Assembly (NCBI GenBank): GCA_031275735.1
Contig: JAISOJ010000076.1
Coordinates: 1-64,000 of the forward strand
Reading direction: 5' to 3'
Length of the DNA: 64,000 bases
Source: Dysgonamonadaceae bacterium
GTDB taxonomy: Bacteria; Bacteroidota; Bacteroidia; Bacteroidales; Azobacteroidaceae
Under the pieces are notes generated by a model, which saw nothing but the letters and a program-made list of their open reading frames with translations, searched no databases and had not been told where the DNA came from. This document shows positions 1 through 10,207 of this stretch, one piece after another. The stretch's first letter is position 1, and each line of letters starts with the position of its first letter. A program made the position numbers and the translations under genes.

Positions 1-393
1 CACGGCGACGGCCTGGGCGACGATTCCCGCTCGTTTCAACTGATTCGCCGGATATTTCACAACCGGCTTTGCCGGATTCTCTTTGCCGCTCTTCATCCCC
101 GCTGGGGAGTGGGTTTCGGTTATGCCTGGTCCGGGCACAGCCGGAAAAAGAAAATGATCAACCCCGCACCCTATTGGGGGGAAGACAGGGAACATTTGGC
201 GCTTTATGCCAAAGAATACATCCGGCAACATCCTGATACGGATTATCTGATTTTCGGTCATCGTCACATTTTGCTGGATTTGATACTGAGTCCGCAGAGC
301 CGGATGATGATTATCGGGGACTGGCTTCAGTATTTTTCGTATGCCGTGTTCGACGGCGAAGAATTGAGTTTGGAACAATTCGAAAACAAGTGA
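1..393 (+). CDS. lpxH: UDP-2,3-diacylglucosamine diphosphatase-like metallophosphoesterase, C-terminal part (5' end outside window)
   Basis: Frame open from base 1 (HGDGLGDDSRSFQLIRRIF...); GYAWSGHSRKK and DYLIFGHRHILLDL (GHxH metallophosphoesterase motif). Confidence 0.75.
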   Translation, partial: HGDGLGDDSRSFQLIRRIFHNRLCRILFAALHPRWGVGFGYAWSGHSRKKKMINPAPYWGEDREHLALYAKEYIRQHPDTDYLIFGHRHILLDLILSPQSRMMIIGDWLQYFSYAVFDGEELSLEQFENK

Positions 394-404
394 TTATTGT
401 ACAT

Positions 405-2687
405 TTATTTGCTGATAATTAACGTAGACGGCATGGCTTGCAAGGCTTCTTTATCGTTTTCCGAAATTTCGTTCCATGTTTTATGACTGACTAACATAAA
501 GTTGTAATTATTCAGTAAATTGATTGTGATTTCTTTATCTTGTAAGAGTACTGCTGTTTTATTCGTTTTGAGGAATTGTTTTAGCTCGTTAAGGATTTCT
601 CGTCCGAACATTTCCGATTTGCGACGATTGAGGATAGCGACTGATCCGTGTGTACAGTTCAGCAAATTTTGCAAATAAGATAATAAATACAGGTCTTTTT
701 CGGTATCGAGGATTAGTAATATTTTATTGGCTTTCAAAAAATTGCGGTTTATGAAAATACCTACCGGACAATTGGATTGTTTGATAAACAGTTTGGTTTT
801 GTCTTTCAGCATTGAGGATGGAAAAAGCCAGGGTTCCACCCCTCCTAAAGGTTTAAAATATCGTCTTTGCGCCGATTGCCGGTATTGAGTGGCGGCGATG
901 TCGTTAGGAAGGTTACTCCATGTGATTCCGGCTCCTACCAATAAAAAATTGTATTCCCCTTCATTAACAATATTAGTTATATCTTCACTAATGTGGTTTG
1001 ATATTTCGTAACGTGTTTGGATAGAAATACTTAATTTTTTAGCTTCTTGTAAAATAGGAGTAAAGCTTACGCTTTCAAAACTGCCTGTTTGCAAAGGGTT
1101 TACATCTAGCCCCGAAGTAAGGTGCAAAGCGGTTATTTCTAGTTGACTGTTTCCTCCGGAAAACATTTGTTGAGCTACATTAAGCATGATTTGTCCATTG
1201 CCTGCACGACCGAAAGAGAGCAATACTTTGAACGTTTTTGCATATTCCCGTTTTTTGAGCGCCGCCAATTTGGATCGTCCGCGATAAAATGATTTAATGA
1301 AAAAAAGTAAGGGCGCCGTCATAAATGTGGTGAATAACGTCATCAATATCAGCATGGTAAAGAGGGTAGGGGAGAGTATGTTCATTTCGTATCCGATGGT
1401 TAGCACCACGAGTTCCATCAATCCTCGCGTATTCATCAATACTCCGATGTAGAAGCTGTTTTTCCAGCTTTCACCTACAAAACGTGCAGAGACGGCAGCT
1501 CCTCCAAATTTTCCGACGACGGCAACCAAAATGAATATACCGCACATGCCCCAGAGCCCGAGTGAATTCAGTAAACCGATTTCCGTTTTCAATCCGGTCA
1601 GGACAAAGAACAGGGGTAGGAATAGCGAAAGAGCTACGGCTTCTACTTTTTCTGCCATGATTTGACGGAATTTGATATCGCTTGGCATAACGACTCCCGC
1701 TAAAAAGGCTCCGAACAAAGCGTGTAATCCTAGTATTTCCGTCAAAAACGAAGAAGTAATAAGAATAAGGAACATGAAAGCAACCAAGCCTTTGTCGATA
1801 ACTTCTTCGTTGTGATATACTTGCCCGACCATACGAAGGAAAGGGCGTACAACCAAGAAGATCAGGGCGAGGTAAAGCGCGGAAAATAAAATATTATAAA
1901 CGGCGCTTAACATGCTTCCCGCTTGTGCAATTGCTATAATTACGGCGAGCAAACACCAGGCAATGATGTCGCCATTAGCGGCGCTTGCCAGCGAAATCGT
2001 TCCTAAATGAGTTTTAGTAAGCCCTTTTTCCTGAATGATACGAGCTAATACAGGGAAAGCTGTTATGCTCATGGCTATTCCTATGAATAAGGCAAAAGAA
2101 AGAAAAGGTACATTTTTCTCTGCATAATGGTCGTATATGAAATAGGCTGTCAACATTCCTAGAAAAAAAGGAACGATGATGCTGGTATGGCTGATTAAAA
2201 TAGTTTCTTTTAATTTGTTCCGGACTTCGGTGATATTTAATTCCATTCCGATGGCAAACATGAAAAGGATCAAGCCAAACTGACTCAACAAACTAATGTT
2301 ATCTAACGATTCGGGAGGAAAAAGGAAATTGGAGATTCCGGGAAACCAATGCCCTAAAATTGAAGGACCTAATACAATCCCGGCTAATATTTCCCCAATA
2401 ACCGTAGGTTGCTTGATTTTTAAAAATAACCATCCGAAAAAACGGCAACAGATGAGGATGATGATGATTTGCAGGAGTAAAATGCCAAAAGACGATTGAA
2501 TATGATTGAGAAAGAATTTGTAAAAGACCGATAATCCCTCTCCAAGGGTGGTAGGCGTTTCTTGCAGGGACGTAGCAATTTCTTTCTCTTGATGACTTTC
2601 TCCTTTCAAAATAAGAAGATACATCAAGGACATAAAAATGATAACCATTATTACGTAAAAGATAAGATTTTTTGTCCCTTTGTTCAT
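405..2687 (-). CDS. CPA2/Kef-type cation:proton antiporter with C-terminal USP-like region
   Basis: 760 aa; QPTVIGEILAGIVLGPSILG, multiple TM helices, HALFGAFLAGVVMP typical of Na+/H+ exchanger family. Confidence 0.88.
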   Translation of the reverse strand: MNKGTKNLIFYVIMVIIFMSLMYLLILKGESHQEKEIATSLQETPTTLGEGLSVFYKFFLNHIQSSFGILLLQIIIILICCRFFGWLFLKIKQPTVIGEILAGIVLGPSILGHWFPGISNFLFPPESLDNISLLSQFGLILFMFAIGMELNITEVRNKLKETILISHTSIIVPFFLGMLTAYFIYDHYAEKNVPFLSFALFIGIAMSITAFPVLARIIQEKGLTKTHLGTISLASAANGDIIAWCLLAVIIAIAQAGSMLSAVYNILFSALYLALIFLVVRPFLRMVGQVYHNEEVIDKGLVAFMFLILITSSFLTEILGLHALFGAFLAGVVMPSDIKFRQIMAEKVEAVALSLFLPLFFVLTGLKTEIGLLNSLGLWGMCGIFILVAVVGKFGGAAVSARFVGESWKNSFYIGVLMNTRGLMELVVLTIGYEMNILSPTLFTMLILMTLFTTFMTAPLLFFIKSFYRGRSKLAALKKREYAKTFKVLLSFGRAGNGQIMLNVAQQMFSGGNSQLEITALHLTSGLDVNPLQTGSFESVSFTPILQEAKKLSISIQTRYEISNHISEDITNIVNEGEYNFLLVGAGITWSNLPNDIAATQYRQSAQRRYFKPLGGVEPWLFPSSMLKDKTKLFIKQSNCPVGIFINRNFLKANKILLILDTEKDLYLLSYLQNLLNCTHGSVAILNRRKSEMFGREILNELKQFLKTNKTAVLLQDKEITINLLNNYNFMLVSHKTWNEISENDKEALQAMPSTLIISK

Positions 2688-2722
2688 TATTTTATGTGAT
2701 TTGTATAAAAATAGAAAATATT

Positions 2723-3808
2723 TTATCCATTTTCAAATTCATCGTCAATAATCATTCCGCTACCCAGACATAATTTGCAATCCCTATCGTAAACAACGCC
2801 GAATTGTCCGGGTGCAATTCCTTGAATTTTATCGTCCGATTCGATGCGGTATATATCGCCGATCCGTTTAATTTTCCCAAATGTAAATTCGGGGGTATGA
2901 CGGATTTTAAAAGCGATTTTTTTTTCTCCGGGAAAAGATCCGTAAGGGTCTTCGGTAATAAAATTGAATCCTTGTAAATTAACTGTTTTTCCGTATTGAG
3001 TTTCAGGGTCGTAACCGTTGGAAACGTAAATAATATTTCGTTTAATGTCTTTTTTAATTACAAACCAAGGTCCGCCACTCAAATACAATCCTTTTCTTTG
3101 TCCGATAGTATGAAACCAATATCCTTTGTGTTTTCCCAGTATTTTTCCTGTTTCCAATTCGACAATTTTTCCCGGCCGTTCACCTAAATGACTGCGTATA
3201 AAATCATTAAAATTGATTTTCCCTAAAAAACATATTCCTTGACTGTCTTTACGCATGGCGCTCGGTAGTCCTTGTCCGGCTGCAATTATCCGGACCTGTT
3301 TTTTTTGCAAATGACCGATTGGAAATAATAATTTGGATATCTGAAGGTAATCTACTTGTCCGAGAAAATAAGTTTGGTCTTTCACCTTATCGGCTGCAGT
3401 TGAAAGGTAGATTTTGCCATTTATCTCAGTCGTATTGGCATAATGCCCGGTAGCTATTTTATCAAATTCGTATCCCCATTTTTGCTCAAAGGTTCCGAAT
3501 TTTATCAATTTGTTACACATCATGTCGGGGTTGGGAGTTAATCCGCGTTTAACGGCGTCGATGGTGTAACTGACTACATTTTCCCAATATTCTTCGTGCA
3601 AAGAAACAACATGCATCGGACAACCGTATTTTTTAGCTATATAGCTAGTAATTTCAATGTCTTCTTCCGAAGGGCAATCAATATAACCGCTTTTATCTTC
3701 CATTCCTATCCGGATATAAAAAATAGACGGGGTGTAACCTGCCTCTTTCAATTGATAGATCATTACCGAGCTATCTACGCCTCCCGATACTAAAGCTGCA
3801 ATATTCAT
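2723..3808 (-). CDS. mnmA: tRNA-specific 2-thiouridylase MnmA
   Basis: [16 protein letters not shown] (PP-loop), [45 protein letters not shown] motifs. Confidence 0.95.
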   Translation of the reverse strand: MNIAALVSGGVDSSVMIYQLKEAGYTPSIFYIRIGMEDKSGYIDCPSEEDIEITSYIAKKYGCPMHVVSLHEEYWENVVSYTIDAVKRGLTPNPDMMCNKLIKFGTFEQKWGYEFDKIATGHYANTTEINGKIYLSTAADKVKDQTYFLGQVDYLQISKLLFPIGHLQKKQVRIIAAGQGLPSAMRKDSQGICFLGKINFNDFIRSHLGERPGKIVELETGKILGKHKGYWFHTIGQRKGLYLSGGPWFVIKKDIKRNIIYVSNGYDPETQYGKTVNLQGFNFITEDPYGSFPGEKKIAFKIRHTPEFTFGKIKRIGDIYRIESDDKIQGIAPGQFGVVYDRDCKLCLGSGMIIDDEFENG

Positions 3809-4039
3809 TGAAAAGTTTCATAATAATACATAACTGAACAAACGAAAGATTTGATTGGTTTATACATTTTTTGCCCAAATCGAATCCAAGTTTTATATAG
3901 ATAATGCAAAAGTATAAATAATATTTTGCAAAAACGATAAAAATAAGAAATTGATACGCTATGAAATGAAAAAATATGATTTTAATATTAAAAATGATAC
4001 GATTTGATACGAGTAAATTTTATATTCTGCAAGTGATTT

Positions 4040-5038
4040 TTACCATGTTCTTTTTTGTATCATTTCCCTAAGCTCGGCTTTTATCCGTTCGTCGCTATTT
4101 TCCCTATAACATAAATAAAGCGAAAGCAAATCGACATATCTGTTATTATTTAATAACGCCGGATTGTATTTCCAAACTTCAATTTGTATCTCTCCTTCTA
4201 CTTCGTCTAAATAATTCCTATAGTTTTTTTCTTTTATTTCTTCAAATTCGGGACGATAAATGGCGTAAGTTGTTTTTTCCGGACGGCGCAGAGGATAATA
4301 ATGATATAAAGCCGAATTTCCGGATTTACAATAACGCATCTCTTTTTTTTGATTGGAATAGAATATTTTATAAATAGGTGATTGCATTTGTGGTTCTACG
4401 ATTTTCCACAATTGTTTCCTGTTTACATCGAAAACGAATCGTTTTTCCTTTGTTCCTACAACTTTGCATATATCTTTTTCTTTTAATTCGGAAGCAATTT
4501 TGGTAACCGTTTTAGGTGTATAACCTAATTTTTGTGCAATTTCTTTAAACGCGTATGATTCCAAATACTCTACCAACAAATGATAAAGAAGAAAGAATTG
4601 GGCGGAAGGCGAGAGTAATTTAGGAAAAATTTGCGGTTGAGCCATTTTTTCTTTTATATCGGTTAAAAGTCCGGGTAAATACAAACGGTAACAGGGAATA
4701 ATAAAATTGACTTTTTCCTGAATCAATCGCTTCCTTAACAAAGGAGATTGTTTATCCATACCGAAAATGACTTTCTTTCCCATTACTCGGGCAATTATCT
4801 GGGATTGGTTTTTGAGTTGAAGAGCCGTTTTAGGAATATTGTCTTTGCTGTATATGAGGATTAATTTATGTCCGTCTAACATTAAATCGTAATAAAAATT
4901 CGAATACTTAAGATAGATAGGAAGTTCTTTTAATTGTATATCCGGAAGCTTTTTCAGTTGAACGGAGAATCCCAACGTTTCCTCCAGGTACTTTATAATC
5001 CGATCTTTATAATTACTATTCATTTTTATAATTACCAT
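4040..5038 (-). CDS. Winged-helix/MarR-like DNA-binding protein, possibly AbiEi-like antitoxin; no toxin partner seen
   Basis: 332 aa; internal HTH-like segment FKEIAQKLGYTPKTVTKIASELKEKDICKVV; likely start at the internal MNSNYKDR. Confidence 0.5.
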   Translation of the reverse strand: MVIIKMNSNYKDRIIKYLEETLGFSVQLKKLPDIQLKELPIYLKYSNFYYDLMLDGHKLILIYSKDNIPKTALQLKNQSQIIARVMGKKVIFGMDKQSPLLRKRLIQEKVNFIIPCYRLYLPGLLTDIKEKMAQPQIFPKLLSPSAQFFLLYHLLVEYLESYAFKEIAQKLGYTPKTVTKIASELKEKDICKVVGTKEKRFVFDVNRKQLWKIVEPQMQSPIYKIFYSNQKKEMRYCKSGNSALYHYYPLRRPEKTTYAIYRPEFEEIKEKNYRNYLDEVEGEIQIEVWKYNPALLNNNRYVDLLSLYLCYRENSDERIKAELREMIQKRTW

Positions 5039-5533
5039 TATTTAGTAATTGTTGCAAATATAGGGTAATTATTTTGATAAACCAAACTTTTTTAATTTTT
5101 CCAGCGATTCAGCGAGATTAAAATTTCGTACTCATAGATAACAGCTAAACCAAGGGATCAAACACCTCCCTCTGGCATAAACATACACAAGCAAAGATGA
5201 AATTTTATAAAATTTAGGATACTGTCTGAGATGTTTTGTTCAAACAGTTTACTTATCAAAATCCATCTTCACTTTTTCCGGTTCTTCCGCAGGCGCTTCG
5301 CACAAAACATCAAATATCGGGGAAAACGTCGTTGAAACGTTTTATGACAATCGGACAAGATCGCTCTGATGTCTGCCTCCGTGGATACTGTTTTTTCCTG
5401 TTCTTTCTCTGGATTTATTTGGGGCAAAAAATGTTAGAACCATGCAGAGAGTACCAGGGCAAACGCATGAAAATATTATCTTTGCGTTATGAAATCAATG
5501 CAGGAATATTAATCAGAGGTAGAAGATTTTTGG

Positions 5534-5935
5534 ATGGCAAAAAAGTGTTTACACAAGTTGTGCGATATATTATTGATCGGTCTGTTTACTTATTTGAGTA
5601 ACGGAGAGGATTATGAAGATATGGTCTTATTTGCCCAAAGCCACAAGGAATTTCTACAACCGTATGCAGCATCATCCCTTCAAACAGGGCTTTGCTATCG
5701 GAAATTCAAAAACAGTGGAGTAGATTGAAAACACTGATAAAAATAGAAGCCAGCCGCCAAATCAAAGACAGACTGATGCAGGAAACCCGCTATTATATTA
5801 GTGATGAATAAGGTCTAAGTACGGCTCATTATAATTCCTTAAATCAGGGGACACTGGGGTATTGAAAATCACTTACAATGGTATTTGGATGTTACTTTCC
5901 GGGAAGATAAGGGAAGTGCCTGCGAATAGGGCTTC
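5534..5935 (+). pseudogene. Degenerate, internally deleted ISAs1-family transposase
   Basis: N-terminal LCDILLIGLFTYLSNGEDYEDMVLFAQSHKEFLQ (ISAs1-like ILLIALxAxLSGAEDWEDI), then SRLKTLIKIEASRQIKDRLMQETRYYISDE and RGHWGIENHLQWYLDVTFREDKG in shifted frames. Confidence 0.75.
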
Positions 5936-5946
5936 CTTCATAAATG

Positions 5947-5978
5947 CCGTTGAACGGGTCTAAAGACCCGTTCAACGG
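5947..5978. repeat. Perfect 14-bp inverted repeat with TAAA loop
   Basis: CCGTTGAACGGGTC-TAAA-GACCCGTTCAACGG read directly. Confidence 0.9.
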
Positions 5979-6247
5979 AACGATTGTTGCAACCAGTACC
6001 AACCAATAGATTTGTTGTGAAGTGGTGGAATACTTAACTAAATAAGTATCCTGCTGTTTTTGATAAATTCGGACGGTAAAAAATTCATGATTTATTTATG
6101 AGTGGTTTTCAAGTCCAGGAAAAACCATTTAAAATAATGAAGCATGGGACTTTAACTTTTTCTGAGGCCTTAGGATACCTTTACACCAAATAAGTAAGCC
6201 TACGCCGATAAACGACGTGAGCGCTTGCTCTTGGTGTATTTTGAAGT

Positions 6248-7126
6248 TTAGGAAATTCCCTGAGTTGCTACTTCGGCATTAATCTTTTTTATTAATCCTT
6301 GCAAAACATTTCCCGGTCCTAATTCAGTGAAATCGGTGGCGCCTTCAGTTATCATTTTTTGTATCGATTGTGTCCATTTAACGGGGGCGGTCAATTGGGC
6401 TATTAAATTTGTCTTGATGACAGCCGGATCGGTTTCACCGCAAGTACTTACGTTTTGGTAAACAGGGCAAATAGGCGTATTGAAAGAAGTGGAATTAATA
6501 ACATTGGCCAATTTGGTTCTCGCCGCTTCCATCAAAGGAGAATGGAATGCTCCGCCGACATTCAGTTTTAGAGCCCTTTTAGCTCCGGCAGCTAACAATT
6601 CTTCACAAGCTTTATCAATGCCGGAAACTGTTCCGGAAATAACAATTTGTCCCGGACAATTATAGTTGGCAGGAACTACAATATCATCAATGCCTTTACA
6701 TATTTCTTCTACTTTTTCGTCCGGTAGATTCAATATGGCTGCCATAGTACTTGGCGTTTTTTCGCAGGCTTTTTGCATAGCCAAAGCTCGTTTATAAACC
6801 AATTTTAAGCCATCTTCAAACGATAAGACCCCTACAGATACTAAAGCGGAAAATTCTCCTAAGGAATGACCGGCAACCATGTCCGGTTTGAAATCGTTTT
6901 CTAATGTTTTTGCTAAAATAACGGAATGAAGAAAAATAGCCGGTTGTGTTACTTTTGTTTGACGGAGGTCTTCGTCTGTACTTTCAAACATCAAATCAGT
7001 AATGCGAAATCCTAATATTTCATTGGCTTTTTCGAACATTTCTTTTGCGACGATTGATTTTTCATATAAATCTTTTCCCATCCCGACAAATTGAGCTCCC
7101 TGACCGGGAAATACATAAGCTTTCAT
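6248..7126 (-). CDS. fabD: Malonyl-CoA:ACP S-malonyltransferase FabD
   Basis: YVFPGQGAQFVGMGKDLY, VAGHSLGEFSALV (GHSLGE), VGGAFHSPLM. Confidence 0.96.
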   Translation of the reverse strand: MKAYVFPGQGAQFVGMGKDLYEKSIVAKEMFEKANEILGFRITDLMFESTDEDLRQTKVTQPAIFLHSVILAKTLENDFKPDMVAGHSLGEFSALVSVGVLSFEDGLKLVYKRALAMQKACEKTPSTMAAILNLPDEKVEEICKGIDDIVVPANYNCPGQIVISGTVSGIDKACEELLAAGAKRALKLNVGGAFHSPLMEAARTKLANVINSTSFNTPICPVYQNVSTCGETDPAVIKTNLIAQLTAPVKWTQSIQKMITEGATDFTELGPGNVLQGLIKKINAEVATQGIS

Positions 7127-7203
7127 CTTTTATAATTTTTTAAACAAGGCTGCAAATGTACATGAATATTTTGAATTATGAGTGATAAATATAATCATAA
7201 ATG

Positions 7204-7722
7204 TTACCGGAGTTTCAACCAAATCTTGATGGCTTGCCTAATAGAGTTTAATCCGAATAGATCGGGATGTATTTCTTTTTTATGAAAAAAATACAATTCT
7301 GCCACATCATCACCGGCTTGAAGGTATTGCGTATCTTCAGCTTTACATTCGTAAAATAAATCTAAGGTATGTACGTTAAATCCTGAATAAGTGTAAATAT
7401 TCGGTATGGAAAAAAGATAATGTGGATTGTCTATGATTAATCCGGTTTCTTCTTTGACTTCTCGAATAATAGCTTCTTCGCCGGTTTCAAACATGTCGAC
7501 GAATCCGCCCGGAAGATCTAATGTGCCTTGAGCAGGTTCTTTAGCCCTGCGTGCAACTAATAATCGTTCGTCTTTAGTAGTAATAAATGCCGCTGTTGCT
7601 GCCGATGAATTGAAATAATATACAAAACAGCAATCTTTGCATTTTTTAGATTTAAAATTATTTTCTTCAAAATGGACAGAACCGCACCGGGGGCAATATT
7701 GGAATGGAAAGAGGGGATGCAC
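7204..7722 (-). CDS. Nudix hydrolase with N-terminal zinc ribbon
   Basis: CPRCGS...CKDC ribbon; Nudix box GGFVDMFETGEEAIIREVKEETGL. Confidence 0.92.
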   Translation of the reverse strand: MHPLFPFQYCPRCGSVHFEENNFKSKKCKDCCFVYYFNSSAATAAFITTKDERLLVARRAKEPAQGTLDLPGGFVDMFETGEEAIIREVKEETGLIIDNPHYLFSIPNIYTYSGFNVHTLDLFYECKAEDTQYLQAGDDVAELYFFHKKEIHPDLFGLNSIRQAIKIWLKLR

Positions 7723-7780
7723 TATTCAAATTAAAAAAGAGAATAGAGAATTAAAAATTTTAATTCTCTATTTTTAAGTT

Positions 7781-8665
7781 TTATTCCACGCCTGCGAGTT
7801 GTGGGTCAATCATGATACGACCGCAATGTTCGCAGACAATGATTTTTTTGCGTAATTTGATATCTAATTGTCTTTGAGGAGGAATTTTATTGAAACAACC
7901 GCCACAAGCATCCCGTTGTATATAAACAACTGCTAATCCGTTTCTTGCACTTTTGCGGATACGTTTAAAAGCCATCAATAGACGAGGGTCGATTGTTGTT
8001 TCTATCTGTTTCGCTTTTTCCCTCAGTTGCTCTTCTTGAATTTTTGTTTCGGAAATGATTTCGTCCAATTCTTCTTTTTTAGATTTCAAATCTGACTGGC
8101 GTTCATCCAAAAGCGCTTTACTTTTCTGAATCTCTTCGGTTATCATCTTAACTTCTTGAGTGAATTCCTTGATTTTTTTTTCCGCCAATTCAATTTCTAG
8201 ACCTTGGTATTCGATTTCTTTGGATAAATTATCAAATTCCCGATTGTTACGAACATTATCCAGTTGCTGTTGGTATTTTTCAATAAGCGTGTGCGAGTCG
8301 GAAATTTTAATCTTTTGTTGGCCGATAGCCGTTTCGATATCTTTGCTATCCAATTGGAAATTTTGAATACGAGTATGAAGTCCGGCGACTTCATCTTCCA
8401 AGTCTTGCACTTCTAAAGGCAATTCCCCGCGAAGCGTTTTGATTTTGTCTATTTCCGACAGCATGGATTGAAGGCAATACAAGTTTGCCAACTTTCGTTC
8501 TATAGATAAATCCTTCTCTGCTGATGGTTTATCTTGTTTCTTAGAAGTCGTCGCTTTTAGCTTTTCATTTGCCGAGCTTCCCGTAATATCATCAATTGCA
8601 TTACTTCTTTTTTTAGAAGTAGTTTTTTTTTCTTGTTTTTCGATTATTTGTTCCTTTTTTGCCAT
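7781..8665 (-). CDS. Coiled-coil protein with C-terminal C4 zinc ribbon (zf-RING_7 type)
   Basis: Long coiled coil then CGGCFNKIPPQRQLDIKLRKKIIVCEHCGRIM; adjacent to the Nif3-like gene. Confidence 0.88.
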   Translation of the reverse strand: MAKKEQIIEKQEKKTTSKKRSNAIDDITGSSANEKLKATTSKKQDKPSAEKDLSIERKLANLYCLQSMLSEIDKIKTLRGELPLEVQDLEDEVAGLHTRIQNFQLDSKDIETAIGQQKIKISDSHTLIEKYQQQLDNVRNNREFDNLSKEIEYQGLEIELAEKKIKEFTQEVKMITEEIQKSKALLDERQSDLKSKKEELDEIISETKIQEEQLREKAKQIETTIDPRLLMAFKRIRKSARNGLAVVYIQRDACGGCFNKIPPQRQLDIKLRKKIIVCEHCGRIMIDPQLAGVE

Positions 8666-8674
8666 ATTTTGATG

Positions 8675-9769
8675 TTATATGTAATTTACTGGATTTGTAT
8701 TTACATTCGAAAAATGGATGGCAAAGTTAGGTATTTTTTTCGTAATAATATCAAAAAATATTTCTTTTGTACAAAGCTCGGATTCATAATGTCCTAAAAC
8801 AGCTAATAAAATACGCTTCTCTACATTGAAATAATCATTATATTTAGCTTCGCCTGTGATGAAAGCGTCTGCCCCATAAGCAATTGCATCCTTAATTAAA
8901 AAAGCGCCGCTACCGCCGCAAAGGATTACTTCGCGTATCATTTTTCCGGTCAAGGGCGAATGTTTTAAGTTCTTTAACTGGAAAATAGTTTTCAAACGTT
9001 GTAAAAATGATTCTTCGTCTTCTTCGTCAGGTAATTCACCTACGACGCCGGCGCCTGCTCTGTCCCAAGAATTGGATAGCGGGTAAAAATCGTAAGCCGG
9101 TTCTTCGTAAGGGTGTGATACCAATAATGCTCGGAGGACAGATGATTTTTTATAAACAGGAAGAATGGTTTCTATTCGTGTTTCCGCTTCGGTATGGAAT
9201 AATCCGGATTCTCCTACAAATGGACGCGCATCTTCCCCCGCCCGGAAAGTACCTTGTCCTTCTGAGTTATAACTACAAGAATCATAATTGCCTATATGTC
9301 CGGCTCCTGCATGGAAAAGGGCGTTCCTCAAACCCTCTGCGTGATCGACAGGCACGAAAGTAACCAATTTAAGTAAACTGTTTTCTTTTGGCTTTAATAT
9401 TCGCAGGTTTTGCAAACCGATTTTTTCGGCAAGCCGAAAATTAACTCCGCCCCAAACATTATCCAAATTGGTGTGAGCGGAATAAATGCCGATATTGTTT
9501 TTGCAGGCTTTAATTACACACCTTTCAATATATGTTTTCCCTGTCAAGGATTTTACAGGTTCGAACAGAAGCGGATGATGTGAAATAACCAAGTTGCAAT
9601 CCATTTCAATGGCTTCGTCCACTACTTCTTCCGTAACGTCGAGGCACAACAAGACGCTTTTTACTTGTTGTGAAATATCGCCTACTTGCAGACCTGCATT
9701 ATCAAAGTTATCTTGCAAATGCAGCGGAGCAAATTCTTCCAATACATTTATTATTTGTGCAATTTTCAT
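8675..9769 (-). CDS. Nif3-like dinuclear metal-centre protein (GTP cyclohydrolase I type 2 homolog)
   Basis: DNAGLQVGD, ISHHPLLFEPVKSLTG, YSAHTNLDNVWGGVN, VILCGGSGAFLI. Confidence 0.93.
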   Translation of the reverse strand: MKIAQIINVLEEFAPLHLQDNFDNAGLQVGDISQQVKSVLLCLDVTEEVVDEAIEMDCNLVISHHPLLFEPVKSLTGKTYIERCVIKACKNNIGIYSAHTNLDNVWGGVNFRLAEKIGLQNLRILKPKENSLLKLVTFVPVDHAEGLRNALFHAGAGHIGNYDSCSYNSEGQGTFRAGEDARPFVGESGLFHTEAETRIETILPVYKKSSVLRALLVSHPYEEPAYDFYPLSNSWDRAGAGVVGELPDEEDEESFLQRLKTIFQLKNLKHSPLTGKMIREVILCGGSGAFLIKDAIAYGADAFITGEAKYNDYFNVEKRILLAVLGHYESELCTKEIFFDIITKKIPNFAIHFSNVNTNPVNYI

Positions 9770-10207
9770 AATCTATTTTTTTTAGTTCGTTGTAAAATTA
9801 GTAAAAAAATAGATAAGTTGAACAGTCGACAGTCGTTTTTGTTGCTTTCGTTAGGATATTTTTCTTTGACATTGAAAAAATATACATACGTAAAAACCAA
9901 TATTTTCTTATGTAAAATGTATAAAGTAATAATTAATTACGAATATTTATACAAAAAAAATTTCCGTTATTATATAACTTTTCAAAATTTATAATTATGC
10001 TTTCCCTTAAAAGAAACGATTGGAAATTTTTTTTATCATGAATAAATTTTATTTTCCTGTTAATTAATAAAATAAATTTTTATTTGGAAAACTTTATAGA
10101 AGGATAGAAATTATTTATCTAAATTATTTGCTTAATATGAAATCTATGATTAATATTGCAGTCTAAAAATTTGTTATTAACCTTTTGTAATAACTTATAT
10201 AAAAAAA

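Noticed and set aside
9686-9994. 102-aa plus-strand ORF in the 9.7-10.2 kb AT-rich gap
   Set aside because: Overlaps the 5' end of the Nif3-like gene, low-complexity K/Y/F-rich composition, no recognisable motif.
9994-10207. Possible cobalamin riboswitch before the B12-dependent ribonucleotide reductase
   Set aside because: The leader is almost entirely A/T and I could not find B12-box-like or conserved stem sequences by eye.
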